This document shows positions 11,301 through 26,300 of a DNA stretch of 64,000 bases, in pieces. The stretch's first letter is position 1, and each line of letters begins with the position of its first letter. The DNA comes from Ditylenchus dipsaci (Eukaryota; Nematoda; Chromadorea; Rhabditida; Anguinidae). The notes under the pieces were generated by a model. It had not been told where the DNA came from. It did no database searches and was given only the letters and a program-made list of their open reading frames with translations. The position numbers were made by a program, and so were the translations under genes. Where the stretch lies: the NCBI GenBank assembly GCA_004194705.1, contig SADC01000359.1, positions 45,798-109,797 on the forward strand, read 5' to 3'.

Positions 11301-14300
11301 ATATCAAAAAAATCGGCCTTGGTGCCCAACCTGATATAAGCTTAGGCAAGGGTAGGCCAGCGTATGTTAGGACGAACTGAAACATGTTTTTCTTTCTTCT
11401 TTGAGATTCTAAAAGCATGTTTGAGTCTTTCCTAACATACACGTATATGTTCGCGAATAAAATACGTTGATTTTTAAAAAATTTCTTAATTGAGGGGAGG
11501 GGGGAGTGTACAAACTATACAAGTACCGAAGTTTGCTAGTCGCGCAAACTTCTTTTCAGATTTTTAACGTAAATTTTTTTACAAAACGAAAATTTCTCAC
11601 ACCGGATTCGTGATCAGCGTACCTGATTTGCTTCTGAAACTACTTTTGGAAGTGCACTTTGAACGTCATATTTCAAATTCCTCTCGAGACAATAAACGCA
11701 TTTTTGATCAAGAGTAATTCTCGGAATCATGTCTAAGGTATGTGTGTGTGCGCATCTCAACTCCAAGCCCCCAAGCCCTATGCGCCCCCGAAGGGGCGCA
11801 GAGGGCTTGAGAGTTAGAGATGTGCGCACTCACTTACCTTAGACATGATTCCGAGAATTACTCTTGATCAAAAATGCATATAGAGTCTTTTTTTGCCACG
11901 GCCCAGTTGAAAAACACGGTAAGACAGTTAAAATATGCCAATAATCGCTGCTAATACGTTTAACCATGAACGTGGCCCCTTTTTATTCCATTCCGCTCCC
12001 TATATAGCCCTTATTCCCTAGAAAAATCTTTTGGCGCCAATTTAAAAAAGAACTAAAGACTAAAAAACTATGATATCCCCTCATGGGTCGAAAAAAAAAA
12101 ATTCTCGTAAAGTGCCTTCCCACATCTGAAAATATGTTTTTCGCTGTTTTCAAGCCTGAAAAATGCATTTGAGATTCTTAAACCCCAACTTTGAGCATAC
12201 CCGGTAAAGTATAATCCGGCCAATACGCTGATCATGAATCCAGTGTCAGAATATCAGGTTTTCTTAGTAAAAAATATTTTACGTCATGAATTAAAAAGAG
12301 TTAATGATAACTAGTAAACTTCAAAGGAATTTCTCATCTTGCCTCCCCCAACATTTTTCCGAATTTTTTTGTCAAAAAGATGCAGCGATAAAATGCACCA
12401 CGGTTGAATCCACTAAAACTTAGGAGGGTGCAAGCCGATTTCAGGTTTTTATGTTTGTTTTTGCCAAAAATTGATGTTCGAAAAATGCTAATTTTTTGAA
12501 AAAATACACTGTTTCGCCACAATTTTTAACAGACTGGAACGTTTCTGTGCTTGTTAGAAATAGCAACTCATTTTGCGTCGAATAAGCGTTTCAACGACTA
12601 TGAATCACTCAATTTTCATTGAGTATGAATCGTTTTACGAAATGTACCTGTTTTTCTGAGTACCGAATTTTGGGAGGCCACAGCTCGGTGAATTATCAAG
12701 AAAAAGTGATCAAATTTAGTGTTATCGTACTCAGCATATCTCAGGCTTTCGTTTAAGCCCAAACACTCATTTTCCCGTTTTCTGAGGGATCGAGGTGGCC
12801 TTGATGAAACTACAAAATTACAGAACTTCTCTTTTTACAAGCTATATGTGAAATAAAAATGTTAGCTAAAAATGCTTGGATCCGCACTCAGGACCACACT
12901 CAGGCCCCTTGGTCCTAAGATAGAACCTAAGCGTTTTTACTCCAACTTTTTTCATCAGATTCATCACTCATTATAAAGCCCTAAATCTTAGCTACAAAAC
13001 GGTACCAACAGAAAAAAAGTTTCAGAGAAGAAAAAAAAGTGCAGCTCTTCCCGCGTTAAAAACACGCCAGATCTCACACTCAGTCCCACACTCATTGTGC
13101 ACGTGCCTTTATGTTTTATGCATAGTATTCATTTCTATTCGGAAGAAGATTCTGTGCTGAAATCGCGGACTTGTCCACAAGACATTAGAAGTTTTGAAAT
13201 CTATTAGGTTATTTGAAATGTTCGGAAAAGACCCGAATCAACCACCGACTTTCTGATGGGTTCCAAAATATTTGTACTTGTAAAAATTGCTATAAAGATC
13301 TGATTGTTTGAAATTTGTTTGTTCAAATTTCAATTGTGGAACCTATCAAAGAATCCTATTGTGAATTTTTAAGTTTAGGGTGTTTCAAGAAATTCGCCTG
13401 TTTGAAAACGACTACAACTTTTTCTATTGAGCGATTTTCGGAAATCTTTTTTCGCCATTTGGTTTTTCTCGCCGAAATATTTTTTTGGTGTATAATGTCA
13501 TAAACACGATTTTTGCTTGGTCATCCCTGTGGTTTGGACCCTGGCCGTCCTGAGCCCATCTAAATATGAGGTCCCGGACCACAGGGGGTTACGAACCAAG
13601 AATTGTGTTTTGACATTATTTACCAAAAATAATGTCCACGTGAAAAATAGATTAGCGAAAACAGAATTTCGGGATTTGATCGACGAAAAAAGTTATGGCC
13701 GATTGTAAACCGGCGCATTTCTTGAAACCCAATGTATAGATTTTCATAACCTATCAGAAAGTCGGTGGTCAATCCGGGTTTGTGTCGAACTTCTCCGATA
13801 ATCTAACAGTTTTGAGTACAGAAAACCCCAAAGAGTATGAGTTTTCTAACCTTTTTTTAGACTTACGGAGCTCATACTCTTTGGCAAAGCGGGGTGGGAT
13901 GCACTTGGGGTGCTGACTTTTAAGTCATTAACATCAAAATTATCGAACAATAGCAATGATTATAAAATCGAGGACTTTAAACTTTGACATTGCATTGTGG
14001 AAGCCCTGTGAAAAGTATGGTGCCGTCCCGGATCACCGCAAGTTACCAAGATTGTAAGAGCTGAATTGTCAATTTACTTAAGTGCACTCACCGTTTTTTC
14101 CATGGTCGAAAACTGCTTTTTGGCAGCTACTGGAGAAGCAGTTACAAAAGTTTTGTTGAGGCTAGATAATCTAGGGTTTCTGACTGGAGTGAAGTTCAAA
14201 TTTCTGCCATTTAACACCATAGTTGTGTTCATCGGGTGGGAAATAGTGGTGGTCTGGTTTAAGTTAACCCTTCTCGCACCACCTATTCCTTCAGTCTGTC

Positions 14301-17300
14301 TCTGTTTTTCGCGCAGTCTCTGGCACTCTTCGGTTTTGCGCTTGATTGCCTCAGCCTTTTGGGCCGCCTGAGCTTTGAGTTGGCGGATCTGGTTCTCTTG
14401 TTGTCTAAAATATTTTGGATGATTTTGAGCATTTTGATACGTCGACGATTCTTTATTTTTCGAATTCGCGTTTCTAAGCTGTTTGGAACACGTTTTTGAG
14501 ATAATTCTGATGTGCACTGGTTTAACCTGCGTCTAAATTTTTTGCTGAAGCCTTAAAATTTAAAAAATATAGATAATCACCAAAAACTCCGCTTTTCTTA
14601 AAATTGAAATTTCAAAAAAAGGTGCGAATTCAAAAAAATAGTGAAACCACATTCTATTGTGAATATTGGGTGATTAACACTCCGCTTGTCGTGCGTGATC
14701 TTTGGGACCTCTGGTTCAAAAATTCACGCTGAGCACGATGGTGTTTTCGGTTGGAAAATTTTTCGACAAAAACGTCTAGCTAGAGCCTTCTAGAAATTTG
14801 ATGTTTTTAAATTTTTGTGTTGGCACGAAAGTATAAAAAATCGTCATAGCTTTGTATATACGATATATTTTTAGAATCTGTAAAATACATCTTGTAGAGA
14901 AAATGGACAGCTATCGTTCGACTGCTAATCTGTTCAGATCTTATTTGAATTTATAGAGGTTTGACAGATTCAGTAAACACAGAGCTTTGTGTGACTTATA
15001 AGTGACTTATCCTACAGAGGCCAAAACTTCTTGAAAAAATAACATTTTTCTAATTTTTTTGCAAATTCGAAATTTTTATAAACTTTTCTACAGAATAAAG
15101 TTCTGTGTTTACTGTATCTGTCTTATCTGAACAATTAAAGCCATGTAAATATGAGACCTTATCTAAGTATTACCTTGTGAACTTTGGATTCTTTTTGCTA
15201 TAAATTCAAATAAGATCTGAACAGATTAGCAGTCGAACGATAGCTGTCCATTTTCTCTACAAGATGTATTTTACAGATTCTAAAAATATATCGTATATAC
15301 AAAGCTATGACGATTTTTTATACTTTCGTGCCAAGACAAAAATTTAAAAACATCAAATTTTTAGAAGGCTCTAGCTAGACGTTTTTGTCGAAAAATTTTC
15401 CAACCGAAAACACCATCGTGCTCAGCGTGAATTTCTGAATCAGAGGTCCCAAAGATCACGCACGACAAGCGGAGTGTTAATACCTTGCAACTTTCTCCAT
15501 TCCAGCCAATCGTTTGATGTTATCGCGTTCAGCCTCCCTCGCCTTCTTGTTTTCTTCTTTGAGTTTACGCATCAGCTCCACCTTAATTAGTTTTGGTTGG
15601 GATTAGAGAGGTAGTGTATTTATGTATTTTTGGCGTCTATACGATTACAGCCGAATTCATGGTCACCATGGGGGGGAGGCACAGTCTTATATTTGGCCGA
15701 CGTTGTCGGCCAAACTAAAATGAAATTTTATTTCCCGTTTTTTCTAGCCTGTCGATCACCACTAGTGGGTCACTATTTCCAAGAGGCATGTGAGCCGACC
15801 TTGTTTCTCTTCATTTCCAGAATCTCGTTCTGGATTCTCTGCATGTCCTGCATCTGCCTGTTCTGCTGCATTTGCATCCTTAAAAAATAATTATAATTAA
15901 TACAGATAATTTTGCAAAGCACTACCGTTGGTGCTCCTTCTCGATACTCTTGTATTTCTTGAACTCCACCTTCAGACTACCGATTTTCTTCTCATAGTCA
16001 TCTTTGACCTGTTTAACTTTCTCTTCCGACTGCTTACCGCCCGCCTTGGAGGTTATGTCCGCTATTATTTTGTCCCTTTCAGCAGCTATGTTTGAGATCC
16101 TCTCTGTCAACTCAATCCTGTAAAAAATTTTATGATTACCGTATAACCTGTATTAATCCCCGACCTTCTATTAATCCCCTATCCCTGGCTTTGAAGACCT
16201 ATAGCTCAGCCCAGACTTAACCCACCCCCCCCCCCGCCCCCAAAAATCCCCGATGGGGGATTAATAGAGGTTATACGATATATTATGTTCTGATTAAACG
16301 TTTGGTCGTTTTTTTCTAACCCCTCTCCAGTGGGCCGCTATTTTACAAGGGAAGGACCCTGACTGTGACCTGGGGGAACTTCGACAAGAATCTTAAAATC
16401 TTAAAAATCTTTTTTTTTCGCTTAAAAATGGCAATAGGCACTAGATAAAATGCACTTTTTTCTTGAAAAATGGTCCGATTTCGATCGTTTTTATGGAATG
16501 TTTTGGGGCCGTTACATTAGAGGGGCCGGTTTATTTAAAATTTACAGTAGATATTTTTTAGCAACTGACATTTTTCGTTCATAGTCCTGCTGCATCTGCT
16601 TAAGCCGGCGGTCTTTTTGCTGAATTTCTGCGACCAGCATTTCTTTAATGGAGATGTCTTCCTGTAGGGAGGCTAGGTCATTGCACAGTTGGTCTCTCTC
16701 TGCAAGAAAATATTAATTAAATAATGCTTTTTTAAGAATGTTTTCAGGTCTCCACTTTACAGGTGGACTATATCTCATTAGTCCAGTCAAAAACTTGTAA
16801 AGGTCCTCCTGAGGAGTATTTGAATGTAATCGATTTTGTGTGCTCATTGTGACTTCTTAGCACTAAGAAGGTCGATATTCCTTCTCCTCGTATCTTCTTT
16901 CCAAATGTAAAAGTGGCTGAAATGAGTCGAGACTAGAGATTGAATGGCGCTAGAGTGGTCGCCATAAAGTCGCTAAAGTCATTTGGGGTAATTTCGGATT
17001 TTATACGCAGCCGACTTCTTCAAGTCCATAGTTTAAATCCTAGCTGGATGATTACATTTTTCGCCAAGCCCATGCTTGGGACACAGCTTTCCCTGCGCTA
17101 ATTGCAACTACCTACCCTTGCTGATGACGAGCTCAACTGCTTCATCCTCCTCATCTTCTTCCTCGTCTGCCGCATCCTCCATATCATCTTCTTCCAGTGC
17201 CTCTTCATATTCTTCTTCAATCAATATGTGGGTATTGCTGCTTTCTTCTCCATTTGCTGAAAAATTTACCATTAATGTGTAAATAAATTCCACATCTGAT

Positions 17301-20300
17301 CCTCCTACCCTGCATGGCCGCCAATTTCTTTTGCTGTCTGATCTCTCGTTTAGCTGCTTTGATAAGAGAGGTCGTGTTATTATTAGCAGCTGTGGTGCTG
17401 TTGATCATGCATGGTGAAGTGGGCACACTGTTGCCTGACTCTGCTGCGTGACTTCTGTACCGCTGGTTCTGCTTTCTCAACTCTTCGTTGGTCGACCTGG
17501 CCTCTATTAGCTGGACTCTGAATGGAAAAAAAATTGGGACATTTATGCCTGGTTGATATTGAATTTTCAAATACCTGAGTCCCTCCAATTCTTCAATGTA
17601 TCCTCTGATAGCTGATGTAATAGAAGATCCTTTTTCGGCGCCTTCTCCATTGCTGCTGGGATTATCTCCTCCTTCTTGTGCTGTTCCTAACTCACCCAGC
17701 TTGGCCATCTCCAGGTTTTGCTGCAGCTGAATGCTCCGCGTTCTCAAGATGTCTATTGTCTCATCCAAGGCTTTTATCCTGGTCCTCAGGCGGTTGTTTT
17801 CATGCTAAATACCTATTTTGATAAAACAATTGATACAGTCGAACTCCGATGTAGCGATAGCCCCTCAAGTTCGTTTCTGCCTGGGGCCCAACACTTTTTT
17901 ATATCCCAAATTTTAAAGTCTTTTAGCGGTTGTCTATGACCCCTCCCTCACATAGCGTCGTTTATGGAATGTAAGGGAGGCAGATAGCAGAGAAATAAGA
18001 AACAGGCCTGAAGCGACCCGATAGTTCAAATGGTTAGAGCGCCGACTTGCAAGGAAGATATCGTGAGATCGCACTTTTTCCCAGGCCTGTACAAAAGCTG
18101 TGCGCGGCCATTGGCGTACGCTTACTGGAACCGGCCAACGGACATGTTTGATGCTATGTGAGAATACATCTTACCGGACATCGGACCGTCCATCGGCTAT
18201 CAGACCGGACATTTTTGAACACTGTGTTTTTATTATTACCTGTGATTGTGGGTATTGCTTAAATTTTCAACTTTACACGGTTTTTTATATTGTCTCTACG
18301 CGGTGTATAGGTTCCTAGGCATTTTTTGTACATAAATAAGTACATTGGATAAGTACAGTCAAAACTCCCATTAACATACACCCTTGGACCGGGACTAGCC
18401 GTATGTTAATGAGAGGTGTATGTTAATGGGAGAGTATGTTAATAAGGAAATCACTATGATCAGACCAAATAGATCTTAGCCAGCCGTATGTTAATGGGAG
18501 ACCGTATTTTAATGGGGAGTATGTTAATGGGAGTTTTGACTGTACTTATTTAAGTAAATAAGTACATGTTTCTAGGCATTTTTAATGCGGCTTTTGCAGG
18601 CTTGGTTTCGTGTAACTTTCGTCCGTACAAAACGTACGAGTTCTCTGTTGTTTGTATAAATTCGTAAAGTGTAGGATCTTTCGCAAAGAATCTAACCATT
18701 TGATTATTCTTTCTTCGTTTAATAGCAAAGCAATGATCTAAATAACGGGCGGCGGTAATTCACCCGCGGTAAATTCACCCGCTGGTAAATTCACCCTCCG
18801 GTAAATTCACCCGCAAAAATTTTGAGGTTACAGGTTCGAATCTTGATGGTAGCAGACATTATATTTTATTGAAGAACAGTCATAAGTCGACCAAGAAGCT
18901 TCAGGTTGGGTAGGAAAACCACCTGGTACTTCACATATATAAGTCTACCTCCAGAATCCAAAACTTTGGTTTTAGCTGAAAGTAATTAAAAATCATTGTA
19001 CCTTATCCAGAATCGTGTCCTGAACACGGTTTCTAATGCTAAAACAGCGACTTGACTTGCCTGAAGCTCAGTTCTGGAGTAGTTTCATACGGTAAAATAT
19101 CGATTACCTACGGTCAATGAATTTTTTGGAAAGTCGTTTCTGGAGCAGACTTTCCAGTTTCTGGAAAGTCGACTCTAATACCAAAATCTCATCCTGAATC
19201 CGAATCCGTTGAGATCAGATCAAAATAATTTTTATGGGCTGATATATAGCTATTTTGAGTAGATAGAGCAGGAATTTGGCACCATTTACCTATTTTTAAT
19301 GGATATCTCAGCCCATAAAAACTATTTTGATCTGATCTCAAGGGATTCGGATTCAGGGTGAGATTTTGGTATCAGGGTCGACTTTCCAGAAACTTTTGCC
19401 CTGAAAATTGACGATTTCGATCAATAATTTCAAAAAAAATTCATTGACCGTCGGTAATCGATAGCCGTCCGTTTCATACCCCGTAGGGCATCCACGGAGC
19501 ACTGAGGTTGTTGTGTCTAGTTGTGTCTATGATAGTACAAAGATATGTGTTAGTGCCTAGGTAGTTATAGTAACCCAATGCTCAGGGGGTTTATGTATCT
19601 AGAGATACTTGGGATGAATCGATACTTCTGGTGAATGGATACCCAGGCAGATAATTTGAATGAAAAAAATAACTGTTTTGATCCACTCCATCCATATTCA
19701 AGTACAAGGGGTAATCTGAATGTCCAGCTGAGTCATTTTTTTCTATTATGTTTTTAAGTCAAAAATATTTTACATGCAATAAGAATAATTGGCGCTACTA
19801 TAGAATACCCCCCCCCCAAATCCGACCTTTAAAAAATGCTGTAACTACCCTTGCAAACAACAAGTTTAGGCTTAGCCCTTAGGCTTGGGGTAGGCCAGCG
19901 TACGGAAGTTGTGACTAATGAAGAGTTTGCGCACATTTTCCGGGGTCTGGGACATAAATTTGGGTACTTTTTACTTAAGTTTTAAAAGGTCGGATTTTGG
20001 GGGGGGGTATTCTATAGTAGGGTCGAATAATTTAAATAATCTAAAGATGTTAGTAAAAAAACTATGATCTGAGCGATTTTACCAAAACTCAAAAAATGCC
20101 CTACTAAACAAATGACTATCAGTTCGCGACACTTTTCATTCGCGACAATCGGTTCGCGACAACCGATCCACCCTCAATTGTCCAGATCTACTTTTAATGG
20201 TCCTGGTCTACTCTCAATAGTCTAGATCTACCCTCACTGGTCCATCTTCACTGGTCTTGATCTGTTTCCAGTGGTCCAGTGGCACCCTGAATGGTCCTGA

Positions 20301-23300
20301 TCCAGCTTCCGTTGTCGTGATCCACCCTCCATAGAATCGACTCCATACTCGAAACTCGAAAAATTTCGAATAATACTCGAAATTACTCGATTTCGAGTAC
20401 TCGACTCGACAACCCTAGTCATATTATCACTATCAAACTTTTTCAGCATGCCCGAATTAGTCCATGGGTGAATTTACTGCGGGTGAATTTACATAGAGCC
20501 CTAAATAACAGTCATATGTTTGATGTAGGCCTTATTTATAATGTGATGACGGTGATATTATATGATGGGCTGTCCAAGCGAATATTGGATATTGAAAAAA
20601 GACCGCTTAAAACATTATTCATTATTTTTGTGGATGATTATAAAGGTTGTAGAAAGGGAGACATGATCGTCCAGTACAGAGCAAAAGATTTAACTGTAAA
20701 AGGTTGAGAATGTTTGAAGGCTTTGGTATATTGCTTTCCCATCGATGAATGACCCATATATATTATTGAATTAATTGGATCGAATCCATTCAAATGGATC
20801 GATCCAATCGACTGGATTCAATCAATTGAATCAATTCGCCTATGGCAAATGACCCATTTCAATCGAAATCAATCAAAACGGGCAATACTTTTTATTGTCC
20901 CAGATATACTTTTTTCTGTCCCAAATAATTTTTGGCGAGACAATGGGACAGAAAAAAAGTAGATTCGGGGCAGAAAAAAGTATATTTGGGACAATAAAAA
21001 CTATTGCCCAATCAAAACGGTCTGAGGATGATTGTAGGCGAATAGTTACAAAGTCAAAATAGTTACAGGCTGTAACTATTTTTCAAATGCAAAAATTTGT
21101 TTCTACTATTTCCCGCAAATAGTTACAAAAGCTCATCCCTGGTTTGGACATGTTGTGTCAATATGTCAACGATTATTACAAAAATTTTCAAAGTTGTAAA
21201 ATAAAAGTCTAACAAATTCAAACAATTTAAACCAGAATTTAAATAATATATGAGATCACCCAAGAAAATAAGTCCGATAGACGATATCCGGTGCGATGTC
21301 CGATCAGATTTCCGGTCCGATGAGTTCTCACATAGCATCGGACGAAAATTCGATCAAACTTAACCGAAGTCCGGTCCAATAGCCGGTCCGATCCTATGTG
21401 AGAATCGGGTGATTGGTGTAATTCGATAAATCGCGATGATTCCGATTCTGCCGGTCGTTTCTGCAAATAACCAAATATCGGGAAAAACGGGCCTTATTGG
21501 TAAAACTGTGCCTATTTGTAGAAAAGACTCGCAAAATTAGAATCCTTGCGATTATTCTGTTTAGACTAATCAAAGACGACTAGCAAACGACTTCGAAAAT
21601 CATGGTAAAGAAATGACGGATCCTAAGCGGGAACGAACTCGAGGGAATTCAACCTTATTTTTTGTAATTTTACCTGTAAAGATACATTCTCTAAGTATTG
21701 ATCGTTGACAATTTCCTGGCCATCTTCTCCAGTCAACTTTTTGCCCTGTAAAATCCAGTTAACATAAAACGGTGCTTCAACATAAGGTGTCTATTCCCAC
21801 CTGTTTATACTCGTTCAACTCCGCTTCCAAAGCAGCAATTCTGCCCCGCAGTTCACTGGAAAATTTTATTTGTAAAATTAGGCAGAGACCATAGCATTGT
21901 AAAAAGGTTGCCTAATCAGTTTGGAAGATTTGTCCTGGTTGGCTACCACCTTATTTTTAATGTTTTTTGCTCGGTTGGCATAGTTGAGAGTGTTCAGAGT
22001 CTCCACAAAGTCTACGTCACTAGGACTGGCACAAGCGATCATCAAGGTTCGACTGAAGTAAAAGTACAAAAATTTTAACCATTGCTTTAAGGAATAAAAA
22101 ACCTATTGCCGCCGAGGGAGTCTTGCAGCAATCTAGAATTATCAGATACAAATAATCAGCAAAAGAAAAGACCAGAAATACCTGGTGAGTTTGGAGTCCC
22201 TGTAAGGCACATGCATAACACGTCCAGAAGCCCCTCCCAAAGCACTGATAACATTTCCAAGGGCTAACTGCAAGACATTTTTTTGGTTTTTTTAACTTTG
22301 AGCCATTTTGACACTGGATGTGAGTAACAACAGTCGTCAAAACTAGGGTTGTCGGCCGGCCGGCCGGCCGATTTTCGGCTTTTCCGGCCGAAAACCGATA
22401 TTTTTTCGGTTTTCGGCTTTCGGCTCGGCTCGGCCGGCCGAAAATTTCGGTTTTCGGCTTTCGGCTCGACTCGGCCGGTCGAAAATTTTAAAAAGAAAAA
22501 ATAATTTTCTCTGTTTGCTCCCGTTTTTTGCTTAGTTTTCCTTTCGCTCATTCTTTAGCCTTGTGTGTGTCAATTCCTGTTCTAATTTTAATCCTTATGT
22601 TTAGCATGGCACCAAGCATCGTGTGGAAGTCTTTCAAGAAAGTAGGGGAGAAGGCTGTCTGCGTCTGTGGAGAAGAACTGATGCTTAGCAAAAGCGGGTC
22701 GACATCAACTTTGGCCGGACATCTGAATTCTGCAAGACATGAGGAAGCAATGGAGAAGCAAGGAGTGGGACCAGCGCCAAAGAAAGCCAAGATCAATTCA
22801 ATCGCCACTCTCTTCAGTCCGAACTTCTCCCAGCAACAAAGCCATCAGTTAACTAGCGACATGACCGACTTCATCGTGGATAGCAATCTGCCGTTCTCAA
22901 TCGCTGAATCTCCTTTCCTCCGTCGTCTGATCAAGCACAACTATGGACAAGCAAAGGTAATTATTTTTGGGCTCTAATATGCTGTTGACTTGATTTAAGT
23001 GAACTATTTTCAGCTCCCGTCGCGCCATGATGTCAGCTCAGAGGTACCGATCAAAGCAGCCAAATGTGTGGAGGATCTGTGTTCCTTCGTCCGTGGCCAA
23101 CAACTTTCTCTAACAATGGATGAATTCTCTCACAAGGAGCATTCGCTACTCTGGTCACTATTTTGGCTACATTTTTTCAATCATCGTTTAATCGTTTATT
23201 TCCGTTGCAGCATCACCGGGTCGTATCTGTCTGAAGCATTTAAGTTTCGTTCAAAAGTCTTGTCTGTCGAATCTTTTCTTGAGAACCATACTGGAATAAT

Positions 23301-26300
23301 ATAGCGGAGAAGATCAACTCAATACTGGCCTCACTCGAAGTGGACAAAAACAATGTGGTTGCTGCAACTCGGGACGGAGTACCGAATCTCGCCGGAGTAA
23401 AAGGTGGTGGTTGTATCATGATTGTATCGTGATGCGGCACAAGATCAATCTGCTCAAGTATGCCGAGAACTTTCCAGGATGCACTGTTGCAAAGCATATC
23501 AAGAGCATGTCGGGGAATGACTTTGATGAGATTGCTGATATTGTTGAAGTTCTTAAGCCGTTTAAGGACTGCACAAAAATGGTAGGAATCGTTTCTTGTT
23601 TACTTTTGCATTTGATATCATCTTAATACTTAGGCCTCGTATCAGAATGCTCCGCTCTCTTGCTATCCATTCTTTGTGAGAAAGCTGTCCGAACACCTGG
23701 AGAACCTTTATGGTGAATTTGCGCTCAACATGAATATAAGCTTGGAAGCCAGAACGAGGGATCTGCTCAATCAGTCGGAGGTGGGCTATGCAGCTTTTCT
23801 GGATCCACGTCTCTCCTATAAGTAAGTGATTAAAATGCTTTGATTATTTTATTTGATTTATTCTATATTTGTAATTAATTTTTCTTCAGATTGTCCGTAA
23901 TGGCTAAGCATAAGTGGGAGTACATTAAGCAGGAAATCTTCGAGCTCTTGTCGAAAAGTGTGCCTCAGCCAGCTGCTACAAATCAACCAGTACAATCGGC
24001 AAGTGGACTGTGAGAGGAAGGTGACAATGAGTTCGTACAACAAGTTTTGGAAGGCGAGGATGCAGTCATGGTTGGTTTAATATTTGTACTATATGATTTT
24101 GTTTGTCTATTCATATTCTAATAAATTATAGGATGAACTAAATAGATATCTAAGCGAGAAGAAACTAGCGTTGCCTAAGCCGGATCTTCCAGGACACGAA
24201 GAGATGTTCAACTGGTGGGCAAAGAATAGGGTGCGCTTCCCGACTCTGGCAGTGCTGACTCGCAAGTATCTGGCGATTTCTCTCTCAAGCGTGGCGTCTG
24301 AAAGGTGCTTCTCCGAGGCCAGTCTTCTATTTGCCAACGCTCTCAGGTCTCGTTTGGCAAAGCAAATGTCAGCTAACCTGCTCATTATCAAAGCTAATTT
24401 GGCGGATGCAATCTTAAAGAAAGCAAGCGAAAGCAACGAAGAGGAGCCGTTGGAAATTACTAATCTTTTGTTGTATGGCAATGACTAAATGTTTTATGTG
24501 TTAAGTGTTGTGTGCGAGTGTTGTATGTGGGTGTTTCAATAAATTTTTGTTTGTTCGAAAGCAAAGTGTTGTGTGCGAGTGTTGTATGTGGGTGTTTTAA
24601 TAAATTTTGTTTGTCCAAAGAGTTCTATTTAAGCATTTTAGACTTTTACTATGCATACAAGAAAAATAAATTATTTTCACAATGCAAAGACGTTGAATAC
24701 TAGTCATGGCCGAAAATTTCGGTTTTCGGCTTTCGGCTCGGCTCGGCCGGCCGAAAATTTCGGTTTTCGGCTTTCGGCTCGGCTCGGCCGGCCGAAAATT
24801 TCGGGTTTCTGCTTTCGGCTCGGCCGGCCGAAAATTTCGGTTTTCGGCTTTCGTCTCGGCTTGGCCGGCTGAAAATTTCGGCCGGCCGACAACCCTAGTC
24901 AAAACATATAAATCTACTTCCGTTTCTCAATAACTGGCTGCTATCAAACATTTTCTATATTTTCTAAACCAACATATAGCCCTGTGATTCTAGTTTCTAA
25001 TGAAGTATTAACTGGCTTGATGAGATCTATAAAAGTGTGATAACAACCGCAAAAAAAATAAAACATTGCCGCAAATTTTCTTTCCAGCATGATGCGTTGA
25101 ATCGTAGGAACGGCGTGCCTATTTTAGTAATTTTCGCTGAAATGTTTACATTTTTTGGCATTTTCGCCGTTCGGCTCAATACGGAGCGCCGACCTCAGAA
25201 TCTTAAAGCCCTCTGTTTTAACCCTAATGACCTTGTCCGTAGTCATGTTTACCCCTAGGGGTCAACATTTTCAAAGTGTCGCTTTTGCTGATGTTATGTG
25301 TTTGTCGTTATCAATAAAGAAAGTTGCTGTAGGATTGACTGATTCGGATAAGTTTATTGGTTAGATTTTGCTAAAAAATCTTTAAGAGGCAGTGATTTTT
25401 TTAGTGCTGCAACAAATCGATTGGCAAAGCCAGTACTACTCGGTTGGCAGTGTTTTCTTTTGTACGTTCAATAAGGTTTGACGATTTTTTTTCTGGTGAC
25501 ACTGTTATGGTGCTTCACAGAAAAAGTGGGCGCTAGTAGCGAATACCCCCCCCCCCCACAAATTTTTTTCAAAATCAGATTTTAATCACTTCTGAGTAAT
25601 TCTTTTGCGCTGAAAACGATAAAAAGGGTGTTTTCAGGCATTTTCTGACCTAAAAAGTTGATTTTTTGGAAAAAAAATTTTGACCAAAGTTCGACTTTTT
25701 GCCTTGGGGGACCAAGGTAAACCACCTGAAAATGGTACCTAGAGTCCTAAAAAGATGGGATTTGAACATAGTTTTGTTAGCTGGGGCCTACCGCAAAAAT
25801 AAACTCTGGTATGCATGCTTTTTCATGCATCCAGAGTCACTTTCGAGTGATTTGTGTCTAAGGTATGTGGGTGTGCGCATCTCAACCCCAAGCAACCAAG
25901 CCCCTGCGCACCCTTCGGGGCATACCAGAGTTTCTTTATGTGGTAGGCCCCAGCTAACAAAACTATGTTCAAATCCCATCTTTTTAGGACTCTAGGTACC
26001 ATTTTCAGGTGGTTTACCTTGGTCCCCAAGGCAAAAAGTCGAAATTTGGTCAAAAAATTTTTTTTCAAAAATCAAGTTTTTAGGTAGGGTTGCGCGCATT
26101 CGTTTAATTTGGCCTAAGCCGTTTACCGTTTAGGACCCGTTTATCATATCCGTTTATCGTTTACGTTTAATGAAATCGCTACTAGGGTCAAAAAGTGTAT
26201 CGAGTCGGTCTATCGAGTTGTCAATGTATCGAGTCGGTTTTCAATCTAAAGGACCATGGTTTTTGCACGCGGTAGAAATTAGAGATGCGGATTTGGGTTT

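Larger units (their letters stand above)
8430..13108. mobile_element. 4.7 kb inverted-repeat DNA transposon, TTA target duplication
   Basis: Both ends carry a near-identical inverted terminus (AGGCACGTGCACAATGAGTG). The arms stay recognisably complementary for hundreds of bases: 8430-8550 with 12990-13108, and 8940-9300 with 12440-12830. TTA flanks both sides (8427-8429, 13109-13111). A three-base TTA duplication suggests PIF/Harbinger, but no transposase of that type was seen, so the class is inferred. It fills most of the KIF21 intron between exons 20 and 21 and is itself hit by a hAT element (9525-11175) and a hairpin (11698-11878). A partial relative lies at about 56.88-57.15 kb. Confidence 0.65.

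Noticed and set aside
22344..24897. CpG island or promoter from the GC-rich CGGCCG blocks
   Set aside because: The GC peaks coincide exactly with hAT subterminal repeats bounded by target duplications.
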